Shown here: positions 27,177-34,764 of the stretch, piece after piece
How positions within the stretch are numbered: the first letter of the stretch is position 1
How the letters are laid out: every line of letters begins with the position of its first letter
Origin: Pseudomonas sp. ICMP 561
GTDB lineage: Bacteria; Pseudomonadota; Gammaproteobacteria; Pseudomonadales; Pseudomonadaceae
Direction of reading: 5' to 3'
Length of the DNA stretch: 64,000 bases
Assembly: GCF_002699985.1 (NCBI RefSeq)
Contig: NZ_LKBT01000001.1
Span: 451,056 to 515,055, forward strand
The notes under the pieces: generated by a model
The model's input: only the letters and a program-made list of their open reading frames with translations
Database searches by the model: none
Told to the model about the DNA's origin: nothing
Translations under genes and position numbers: made by a program

Positions 27177-28386
27177 GGGCAAGCGGCGAACGCGCGCAGG
27201 GCTGGCGAAGCTTTACTTGCTAACCTTTCTGATGATTGTAACTTTGTTTCTGGTCGCTGAGACAGCTACTCGATATCACTATCACAGTATTGAAAATCTC
27301 AAGCAATCAGTGCCAGATCTGATGGCTCGTCTGCCAGAGATGACCATATCCGGGCGAGAAATAGGTAACCAGACGATTGCCCATAATGTCGCACTCTTTA
27401 ATCTCAATACCGAACCTGAAAAAGTCACGACCGGCTACGTAGGTACGTCCAGATCAAAGATTCTACAACCGAGTCGTATAGGACTAAGTGGCACTGTCAT
27501 CGGTGCAGGAAACTCATACAGTGAAATATCGTACGGCCTAATCCTGCAAGCGGAGATCCTACGGTTACGCTTCCCCAATCTTAAAACGGTTTACGTTGAA
27601 GCCTCACTGCTGCTCAGAAGACCAAGCCAGCTTATTATCGAACCTGACCACTTGAAGTACATGCCTTTACTGCAGTCTTTGAAGCCGCTTTGCGTGGAAC
27701 CAGAGGTGCGAGGCTGCGAAGCGATATTTGCGTCCGCTGAAAAACTGCTAGATCGTCATTCATTTAGCTGGAAGCCTGCACTGAATCAGTTCAGGGGCCA
27801 ACTGCGATTTTCGTCGTTATTGACTACGCGACAGGGGGAAATTCGCACAGTAGACGATCCCATGCTTAAAGGATTGAATCCCCTAGGCGAGCGAAAAGAT
27901 GAACTACCCATCCTTATAGCGCGGGACAAGCAGATCCCTGAAGTAAAAATTGACAACATCAAAGTTCAACGTTTGAGGGATATCCCCGGCAGTGCACCAT
28001 GGGACGGCATGTTCGACATATTTGCCCGCTGGGGAAAACTGCACAATATAAAGATCGTTTACTTTCAGCCACCCGTCCGCGCTGATCTGTACAACTTCCA
28101 AAAACAGTTTGGCCTTGATGAGCATGTGGCTGACCTTAAGCGCTTATCTGCTCAGTACCAAATACCATTTATTGACCTGGATAAGCCAGAAGTCGGGTTG
28201 ATTCAGGACTGGACGTTGTTTAGCGATGAAGATCATATGGGAACCTGTCGAGGCAGCGCACTTTTAATGCTTGCTCTCGAACAAGGCCACGAAGACTACC
28301 AGAATAAAAATATGCTGGAGCCTTTGATTCAGCGTGCAATGCTTAATCAAAAGCTGGATGTCTTGGCCACTTGCAAGGAACATTAG
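27145..28386 (+). CDS. Membrane-anchored SGNH-type partner of the MBOAT
   Basis: 413 residues. One membrane anchor at about 18-40 (LAKLYLLTFLMIVTLFLVAE) places the rest in the periplasm. GTSRSK (about 100-105) is a plausible block I with the nucleophilic Ser, GAGNSYSE a block with the usual Asn, and SDEDHMG near residue 360 a D-x-x-H block. This matches the AlgJ/AlgX/DltD-type second component that finishes MBOAT acyl transfer. Overlap with the MBOAT gene, by 32 bases, supports a pair. The start could also be the ATG two codons on (27151). The family call rests on short motifs and context. Confidence 0.72.
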   Translation: MAMTSYIFNSKGKRRTRAGLAKLYLLTFLMIVTLFLVAETATRYHYHSIENLKQSVPDLMARLPEMTISGREIGNQTIAHNVALFNLNTEPEKVTTGYVGTSRSKILQPSRIGLSGTVIGAGNSYSEISYGLILQAEILRLRFPNLKTVYVEASLLLRRPSQLIIEPDHLKYMPLLQSLKPLCVEPEVRGCEAIFASAEKLLDRHSFSWKPALNQFRGQLRFSSLLTTRQGEIRTVDDPMLKGLNPLGERKDELPILIARDKQIPEVKIDNIKVQRLRDIPGSAPWDGMFDIFARWGKLHNIKIVYFQPPVRADLYNFQKQFGLDEHVADLKRLSAQYQIPFIDLDKPEVGLIQDWTLFSDEDHMGTCRGSALLMLALEQGHEDYQNKNMLEPLIQRAMLNQKLDVLATCKEH

Positions 28387-28403
28387 TCTTCCGGAGAACT
28401 AAC

Positions 28404-29315
28404 ATGACAGCACCATTATCCATCCGCCGTGATGATACTGACGCAGTACGAATTTTCGTGGCAGCCACCCCCGCTGAATGGCTTCCAATGAAAGTTCTTG
28501 AATTCTCAATTCGCGAAAGAACTGCGCTGCCCGTTCAGCTTTCTGCTATTTACACTCATGCTCGTCCCATTCCCATACCTAGAGACGTCGCTAACAGGGC
28601 ACGCACGCCGTTTTCCTTTCAGCGCTTTCTGATCCCTGAGTTGTGTGGTTATAAGGGTAAGGCAATTTATATGGATGCCGACATGCAGGTGTTTCGAGAC
28701 ATCTCCGCTGTCTGGGACAGTCCATTTAATGACAGTGACTTACAAACGGTAAGCAATGGCACGGAACAACGGCGTCCCCAGTTTAGCGTCATCCTGATGG
28801 ACTGCGCCCGATTAAAATGGAAAATAGAAGAAATAATTAACAAGCTTGATAACGGTACGCTGACTTACGCAAGGCTTATGTTCGACATGGAAGTTGCTGA
28901 ATCAGTATCATACTCTCTTCCACAAACGTGGAACTCGTTAGAATATTATGAAGAACACACTACCTGTTTACTTCATTACACGGATATGAATACACAACCT
29001 TGGATTTCGCTGGGCAACGTTAACGGACATCTATGGGTCGACTGCCTAAAACGTGCGCTGGCTAATGGTTTTATATCGAAGGAGGAGCTAAACAGGGAAA
29101 TCGAACAAGGCCATGTTCGTCCATCCTTGGCGAGCCAAGTGTCAAGTCGTTCGACACCGTCATGGAAGCCATCCATGAAAGATATTTTGCTGGATATAAA
29201 ATTTACACCGCCTTTCTATGCAATCACAGCTCAGCGGGCTGGCAGGTTGAAAGTCATCCTTTCCAGGATATTTCGTGCCCGACAGATACTTCAACTGGCA
29301 TTCATCAGACGTTGA
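28404..29315 (+). CDS. GT8-like glycosyltransferase, paralogue B
   Basis: 303 residues, ATG at 28404 with CGGAG about 10 bases upstream. It shares with the gene at 23626 the order VRIFVAAT, PFSFQRFLIPELCGYKGKAI, YMDADMQVFRDI (DxD), WNSLEYYEEH and LLHYTDMNTQPW. It lacks the long charged C-terminal tail of paralogue A and ends in a basic helix. The pair probably arose by duplication inside this type of cluster and brackets the GT4 and O-acylation genes. Donor unknown. Confidence 0.8.
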   Translation: MTAPLSIRRDDTDAVRIFVAATPAEWLPMKVLEFSIRERTALPVQLSAIYTHARPIPIPRDVANRARTPFSFQRFLIPELCGYKGKAIYMDADMQVFRDISAVWDSPFNDSDLQTVSNGTEQRRPQFSVILMDCARLKWKIEEIINKLDNGTLTYARLMFDMEVAESVSYSLPQTWNSLEYYEEHTTCLLHYTDMNTQPWISLGNVNGHLWVDCLKRALANGFISKEELNREIEQGHVRPSLASQVSSRSTPSWKPSMKDILLDIKFTPPFYAITAQRAGRLKVILSRIFRARQILQLAFIRR

Positions 29316-29531
29316 AACAACATATACGATATGTGCCACACCTACGTAGATCAGATCAACGGTGCAGTACAACTATCCATTCTTCAGACATAAAGCTCAT
29401 TACGGCAGGCAATGAAAATAGGAAATTGAGCCTTGTCCTACCAATGCGGGAAAGCACTCCCCTTCCCCCCTCTGGAAACCAGCGCTTCCACAGGGACGTA
29501 TCGCTGGTGCTTGCTAATCCCGAGAGGTAGA

Positions 29532-30380
29532 ATGAGGTCTTATGTTCAGTACGGATTGTTGCCTGTGGACAGTTACGTTAAGCAGCACGCATACAAAGCG
29601 ATTAAAAATGCCAAACTCGTTTCCGCGCCGTTTCCGCATATTTATGTTGAGAGGGTTCTTCCTGACAACTTCTATGCGGAGCTGTTAGTAAAACTCCCAC
29701 CAGACGATGACTATAACATCTACCCGCCCCCCTATGAGCAACGACATTTTATTCAACTCTCACCGAGCCGAACTGAGAAACTAACAAGTGCAGTCTCCCA
29801 ATTCTGGAAGGATTTCGAAGCGTGGATTCACTCACAGGAATTTCTGGAAGTTCTTGTTGAAAAATTCGGCAAACATCTCCAGGTTAATTATAAATATCGG
29901 GAAAAAGACCTTATTAAAAATTCGGTGTCTGATGAGTGCGTGAGGGTTAGCCCCAGATCTCTGCTTGTTCGTGACTATCAGAACTTCGCTCTCGGTCCTC
30001 ATACTGACAGTGAAAGTAAATTTATCGTGGGCGCATTTTACTTCCCCAAAGATGATTCTCTTCGCGATTTTGGGACAAGCATTTATACACCCAAAGATTT
30101 AAAGCTCACCTCTTGGTCGTCGCCTCATATGAACCATGAGGATTTCAATCTTGTTAAGACCTTTGAGAACCGACCAAACACCATGCTTGTGTTCATGAAA
30201 ACGGACCATTCCTGGCATGGAGTTGAGCGCAAGCAGCACTCTAACGTGGGCCGCGATGTTTTGTTCTGGATACCGCAAATAGGTTCGGCCGCGGGGGCGG
30301 AAATTCCTCTGCAGTTGCCGAAAAAATGGTTCTGTAAGCCTTCTCTTATTAATAGAATAGCGAAAAAAATTAGTATATAG
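29532..30380 (+). CDS. 2-oxoglutarate/Fe(II)-dependent oxygenase-like protein
   Basis: 282 residues, start at 29532 with GAGAGG just upstream (the frame reaches back to 29433 without recognisable sequence). The iron ligands can be read as His157-x-Asp159 in LGPHTDSESK and His229 in DHSWHGVE, with Arg241 twelve residues on in GRDVLFW as the 2-oxoglutarate anchor. This is the usual HxD...H...R layout of prolyl-4-hydroxylase-like oxygenases. Such enzymes hydroxylate small molecules, proteins or sugars. Its place as last gene of the polysaccharide block, just before a terminator, suggests a sugar or lipid substrate, but none is known to me. Confidence 0.72.
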   Translation: MRSYVQYGLLPVDSYVKQHAYKAIKNAKLVSAPFPHIYVERVLPDNFYAELLVKLPPDDDYNIYPPPYEQRHFIQLSPSRTEKLTSAVSQFWKDFEAWIHSQEFLEVLVEKFGKHLQVNYKYREKDLIKNSVSDECVRVSPRSLLVRDYQNFALGPHTDSESKFIVGAFYFPKDDSLRDFGTSIYTPKDLKLTSWSSPHMNHEDFNLVKTFENRPNTMLVFMKTDHSWHGVERKQHSNVGRDVLFWIPQIGSAAGAEIPLQLPKKWFCKPSLINRIAKKISI

Positions 30381-30397
30381 CTTACAGGCACCATAAT

Positions 30398-30424
30398 GCC
30401 CGCCGATAGCGGGCTTTTTTGTTT
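30398..30424 (+). terminator. Rho-independent terminator of the O-polysaccharide block
   Basis: GCCCGC, loop CGATA, GCGGGC, then TTTTTTG. It lies 17 bases after the oxygenase stop and ends the plus-strand run that begins at 15292. Confidence 0.88.
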
Positions 30425-30444
30425 AAGGTATGGGCTACTAAAAA

Positions 30445-31461
30445 TCAAATAGAGCGAGAACGCTTGATAGCCCTCTCCATCTTCTCCAGAGTAGTACGTA
30501 GCTTTTGCATCGATGGCTTCTCAATCCAAACATAAGACATGTATGAAAAACTAATACAGATCGCACACAAAACTACCCCACTGATCAAGCCATATTGCGA
30601 CCATCCCGGAACGTTTCGATTAAAGAATGGGTAATAATATTCGACAACGCAAATGATTTGATAGTGCCATATATAAATGCTGTAAGAAATCACACCGAGA
30701 AATACAAGCGGTGATAATAAACGTGAAACAATCTGGCCACACTCTTTACCTCTTGTAAGTGAAAGACAGGTTAGCGCAAAAGCAATTGCTATGATACGAC
30801 CACTATAAGCGTGTAAGATATTATCGAGACAAGCATAAATTGCCAGTAAAATAACTATCAAACATACCACCAACTTTTCTTTGCCATCTGCATAGGCAAT
30901 GAATGCCCCAAGCGCAAAAGCATAGAAAATTTGCGAAAACTTGAAATAACCCAGCCAGCCGAAACCTAAGAAGATTCCGTAAACTACAAATGACGCAGCC
31001 AGAACCACATATTTATCTCGAATGCCCATTAGCAATATAATAAGCACTAGAACGTAGAATAAAACCTCGTGGGTTAGGGTCCACAAAACAGGATTAATAT
31101 CTCTTGAGACCGAAGGATATAGATCTTGCGAAAAAACGAGATGTCTAAATATGCTCCAAACATCATATGATGGAGTCCAACGACTACCGATATAGCTCAG
31201 CAAAGTGGTAACGACGAATAAATTTATGAGATACAGTGGCACTAGACGGGTGAAACGATGAATAGCGTAAAGCCTTAAGCCGCCCGGTGTGCCAGTAAGA
31301 CGTGTGCCTGATTGCCAAATCAAATACCCGCTTAGGCAGAAAAAAACATAAACTCCAAAATCGCCCATTAACCCCTTATGAGCAGAGAGCCAAGCATTAG
31401 TTGCAAGTCCTGACGTATCTGAATGATCAAAGAAAACGGCGGCAGCAGCAGTTCCCCGCAA
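30445..31461 (-). CDS. Acyltransferase-3 family membrane protein (start uncertain)
   Basis: 338 residues from a TTG at 31461, with about ten membrane segments. FFDHSDTSG carries the conserved His of TM1. FCLSGYLIW, HRFTRLVPLYLI and VLWTLTHEVLFYVL are hallmark stretches of OafA/NodX-type acyltransferases, and SYSIYIWHYQII and the final YVWIEKPSM close the fold. These move acyl groups onto exported sugars. The odd part is the beginning: the conserved IDALRG spans the TTG, and four codons before IDALRG the frame is closed by TAA, with no ATG or ribosome site. One extra base in the A6 run nearby would reopen it. It is either a TTG/ATT start or a recently broken gene. Confidence 0.75.
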   Translation of the reverse strand: MRGTAAAAVFFDHSDTSGLATNAWLSAHKGLMGDFGVYVFFCLSGYLIWQSGTRLTGTPGGLRLYAIHRFTRLVPLYLINLFVVTTLLSYIGSRWTPSYDVWSIFRHLVFSQDLYPSVSRDINPVLWTLTHEVLFYVLVLIILLMGIRDKYVVLAASFVVYGIFLGFGWLGYFKFSQIFYAFALGAFIAYADGKEKLVVCLIVILLAIYACLDNILHAYSGRIIAIAFALTCLSLTRGKECGQIVSRLLSPLVFLGVISYSIYIWHYQIICVVEYYYPFFNRNVPGWSQYGLISGVVLCAICISFSYMSYVWIEKPSMQKLRTTLEKMERAIKRSRSI

Positions 31462-32047
31462 AGCATCGATCGTTTTTTAATGGAGATTCTATTTCATGAG
31501 ACAAAGAACCATGACTTTGTAGAAAGACCGACATAATGGCATTTACAAACCCATTAGTCTAAGTCCCTCGAAGCATAATTTTTTGCGACCAGAGAAAAGT
31601 ATGACTTCTCTAACGTAATGAACTCTGCTAGCCCTGTGTTGAATATTCGAAAGCCATCGGTTTTGAGCTGGGGTAGATGCTCTTGAGTTTGCGTGGGAGC
31701 AGGACTGATCTAGGGCTTCAAAAAGAGGCTGGGAGCAGAGCTTGGGGCGCCAGTCAAGCGCTTTACTGGGGGGATGTGGTCCTTAGGTAGGGAGTCGTGC
31801 AACAGCCCACAGCGTTCTGCCAACGCAAACTTCAACCTGGAACGCGGTGGAGTGATGGTCGAAATTGTCAGATCCGCCTTGAATAGGTTCAGGGCATCGA
31901 CGGGACTTTCAGTGATCATTGGCTCCGCTTACCAGTCCTGACCTTCAGTCTCATTTAAAGGCTGCCCACCAATCACTCCTTTTTGCGCCCTTCACCTCTC
32001 CCTAAAATATAGGGACATAATTACTACATAAAAGCGTTAAATTCATT
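31462..32047. other. Gene-free stretch in the cluster's right flank
   Basis: 586 bp between the acyltransferase-3 gene and the OafA remnant. One closed minus frame (31710-31919, 69 codons) has no motif I recognise and no good ribosome site. The rest is stop-rich in all frames. Probably decayed DNA. Confidence 0.5.
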
Positions 32048-32677
32048 TTACTGGTTACTCTTAGCTGACTCCAGCACCTCACTCACTCTCGGACAATACA
32101 ACTTGGCTCCCTCCTTCGATAGATGAGTCGCATTAAAGATGCTGGTTTACTATTTCCATCGAGTACAACGCATTCGTCTTCTCGTGGACAAGTAGCCTTC
32201 ATCATGTCCACATAGATCACGCTCTTCAGCAACGCAAGTTATTTTTGATTTTATCTGTATCTGGTTTTTTTGAACTGAACAGCATAGTGGTTTAGCCCTG
32301 CCTATCTACCTAAGCTGGTGGCAATATACGCGCTATCCTTCAACAGATCCTTCCTACCAAATACATAAACCTCGGCTTTTGTCTGCGCAGCTAATTGCCA
32401 TGCGATCCGTCGATCGGAAAATTGAACAGGTCTGTTCGCGCACTGAGCAAACAAAAAATACGAGGTCTTCAGGAGAAAAGAATTTAGTCTCACGCCGGAA
32501 TGACTGAATAGGTACGCCTGTTAATGCATAACAACGGCAAGAAGTGTTGTAGGCGACCGTGGCACGTACCTGAGCGGTTACCCACGGAAAAGCCGTGAAA
32601 CATTTCACCGTAGCACTCTGCGAATCGCTAGCGCACTCAGGCCTTTGAAGACTACGGATCGCCACTAACAGGCGTCC
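32048..32677 (-). pseudogene. Decayed C-terminal SGNH domain of an OafA-type acyltransferase
   Basis: Read on the minus strand in shifting frames: RRIAWQLAAQTKAEVYVFGR (about 32410-32350), stops near 32302, VIYVDMMKATCPREDECVVL (about 32226 downwards). A frame change then leads to SIFNATHLSKEGAKLY, and a TAA at 32048-32050. The last piece is the classic D/N-A-T-H-L-S-x-x-G-A block V of the SGNH domain fused to acyltransferase-3 proteins, and C-P-x-x-x-x-C-x-V-L-D-G precedes it in intact homologues. At least two frame changes and stops show it is dead. The N-terminal membrane domain is missing. The GT2 gene at 32678-33601 lies just upstream. Confidence 0.72.
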
Positions 32678-33601
32678 TTAGCTTGCTCTGATGCCGGTAA
32701 AGGCTGTCGCCCAGCAAATGAGCAGGAAAAAAATCTTGTCTCGCCCTCTTCTGCGATACTTTCCGGCGCTCACGGAAAGCCTCAGTAGCTGCCACCGACC
32801 CGGCGGCCATCGACCATTGATAAACGGATGTCGCTCTGGCTTGATCAACTCACCAATCAACCGTATCTGTGAAAACCACCAGCCACTGCGGATCATTATG
32901 TACCGTGCAATCCAAGAATCGATGCCCGTATTGGCTCCGAACTGGTTGTTATTATGCTGACGGTATTGCATCGATGGATTGGGGTCAATGAGCCACTGGA
33001 AGCCATGCCCACGAGCAAACGCATAACAGTACCAATCGTGCAAACTGACTTCTTGCAGCTTCTCCCAGTTAGCCAGCATTGAAACCTTCAGACTCGCTAC
33101 CAGCTTGCGACTCATTACATAAGTGCATCCCGGGCCCGCGGCTTCAAACAGATAATCCCAGGCCACCTGCGGCTGAGCCTTGTTTACCAGCTTGGTTCTG
33201 CCGTCTGGCCAGAAGGCGGTTACGTTGCTGGAGTAAGCATCTATATCGCGGCTTAGGATTGCCTGCGTTGCGCGAGAGAGCTTGTCCAGATCCCAGACAT
33301 CATCCTGATCGGCAAACGCCACGAAGTCATAGTCAGAAAGGTCAACATCACGGATAAGCCGGAAAAAGTTGCGGGAGGCCCCGCCGAACCTACCGGCTGG
33401 AGGAAGCATCACTACAGCATCATGCTTTCCAGAAAAATCCCGGCACCACGCCTCTGTCCCATCCGTGGATAGATCAACGCTTATGTAAACAGTCAGGTCG
33501 ACATCTATCTGGGCAAGGATCGAAGCAAGCTGCTCTTCGATCCACTGCATACCGTTGTAGGCAGCCAGTAGAACAGCGACCTTGGGGCGCGTTACCGGCA
33601 T
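32678..33601 (-). CDS. GT2 glycosyltransferase, rhamnosyltransferase-like
   Basis: 307 residues. VAVLLAAYNGMQWIEEQL is the usual GT2 opening, then SVDLSTDGT (the common SDD is SVD here), FADQDDVWDLDKL and the late MQYRQHNNNQFGAN. These match the GT2 at 15292-16296, and both resemble RgpF/WbbL-type rhamnosyltransferases. It lies 6 bases after the rmlA stop on the same strand, which fits use of a dTDP-hexose such as dTDP-L-rhamnose. No strong ribosome site is visible, so it may be coupled to rmlA. Confidence 0.85.
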   Translation of the reverse strand: MPVTRPKVAVLLAAYNGMQWIEEQLASILAQIDVDLTVYISVDLSTDGTEAWCRDFSGKHDAVVMLPPAGRFGGASRNFFRLIRDVDLSDYDFVAFADQDDVWDLDKLSRATQAILSRDIDAYSSNVTAFWPDGRTKLVNKAQPQVAWDYLFEAAGPGCTYVMSRKLVASLKVSMLANWEKLQEVSLHDWYCYAFARGHGFQWLIDPNPSMQYRQHNNNQFGANTGIDSWIARYIMIRSGWWFSQIRLIGELIKPERHPFINGRWPPGRWQLLRLSVSAGKYRRRGRDKIFFLLICWATAFTGIRAS

Positions 33602-33607
33602 CGCGAA

Positions 33608-34486
33608 TTAAACCAGTAGCTTCTGAAGATACTGGCCATAGCCAGTTTTCTTCAAGGCCTCAGCCTGAACACCGAGCTGCTCTGCGCTGATCCACCCATT
33701 GTGGTAAGCGATCTCTTCAAGGCAAGCCACTTTCAAACCCTGACGATGTTCGATGGTGTGCACGAAGTGACTGGCTTCCAGTAGAGACTCATGGGTACCC
33801 GTATCCAGCCAGGCGAAACCGCGGCCGAGCATTTCCACGTTAAGGGTCTGCTGTTCGAGGTAAGCGAGATTGACGTCTGTGATTTCCAGTTCGCCACGCT
33901 CGGAAGGTTTGATGTTCTTGGCGATCTCGACAACCTGATTGTCGTAGAAGTACAAGCCAGTCACGGCATAGCTCGACTTCGGCTGCTGAGGCTTTTCTTC
34001 GATGCTCAGGGCTTTGCCGCTGGCGTCAAACTCCACCACACCAAAACGCTCAGGATCAGATACGTGGTAGCCGAATACGGTAGCGCCGTGTTCCTGGGCG
34101 CTGGCAGAGCGCAGGTTTTCAGTAAAGTGCTGACCGTAGAAAATGTTGTCGCCCAGGATCAGACAGCAAGGGTCATTACCAATGAACTCTTCACCGATGA
34201 TGAAGGCCTGTGCCAAGCCATCAGGGCTTGGTTGTTCGGCGTAGGTCAGGCTGATTCCATACAAGCTGCCATCCCCCAACAACTTTTGAAAGCTCGGCAG
34301 GTCTTGCGGGGTGGAGATAATCAGAATCTCACGCATACCGGCTAGCATGAGCACCGACAGCGGGTAGAAAATCATCGGTTTGTCGTAGATCGGCAGCATC
34401 TGCTTGGAGACACCCAAGGTCAAAGGGTGCAGGCGAGTGCCCGAGCCGCCAGCGAGGATGATACCTTTACGATTTACCTGACTCAT
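33608..34486 (-). CDS. rmlA: Glucose-1-phosphate thymidylyltransferase, RmlA
   Basis: 292 residues. It makes dTDP-glucose from dTTP and glucose-1-phosphate, the first step to dTDP-L-rhamnose and other dTDP-6-deoxyhexoses. [16 protein letters not shown] is the nucleotide-binding loop, then [30 protein letters not shown] and TDVN with [13 protein letters not shown], a full RmlA set at normal length. rmlB, rmlC and rmlD are not in the window, so the pathway must be finished elsewhere or by the SDR at 22519. Confidence 0.95.
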   Translation of the reverse strand: MSQVNRKGIILAGGSGTRLHPLTLGVSKQMLPIYDKPMIFYPLSVLMLAGMREILIISTPQDLPSFQKLLGDGSLYGISLTYAEQPSPDGLAQAFIIGEEFIGNDPCCLILGDNIFYGQHFTENLRSASAQEHGATVFGYHVSDPERFGVVEFDASGKALSIEEKPQQPKSSYAVTGLYFYDNQVVEIAKNIKPSERGELEITDVNLAYLEQQTLNVEMLGRGFAWLDTGTHESLLEASHFVHTIEHRQGLKVACLEEIAYHNGWISAEQLGVQAEALKKTGYGQYLQKLLV

Positions 34487-34722
34487 TTTCTGAAACTTCC
34501 CTAATAGTTCGGAGTTACTACACGCAGCAGATCCAGCAACGTGTTGAGAAAGCTGTCATAGCATCTGACAGGATCTAATACATCGTTCAAGAATTAAGAT
34601 GCGAGAGCTTTATGGCCCATCAGAATCAACGGTTCTTTACGCCCACCAGAGGCAGGAACTGAACGGCTAAAAGCGCGTAGGATAACCTCCACCTTGATGT
34701 GCGACAACAAGGCCTCTTCAGA

Positions 34723-34757
34723 AGCAAAGACAGCGAGAGTGCTAATCGCTGTCTTGC
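34723..34757 (-). terminator. Hairpin after the metallo-beta-lactamase gene
   Basis: Arms AAGACAGCGA and TCGCTGTCTT around a 9-base loop, extended by AGCA/TGCT with one bulged A. It begins 8 bases past the stop at 34765. A clean T-run is lacking, so it may act as a stabiliser or a weak terminator. Confidence 0.55.
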
Positions 34758-34764
34758 TCACCTG

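Noticed and set aside
29162..29530. 122-codon frame between the GT8-like gene and the oxygenase
   Set aside because: Starts inside the GT8-like gene, and the residues look random (Ser/His/Cys-rich), so I treat the gap 29316-29531 as a leader.
31710..31919. 69-codon minus-strand frame
   Set aside because: No known motif or good ribosome site; in a decayed stretch. I could not tie it to a transposase family.
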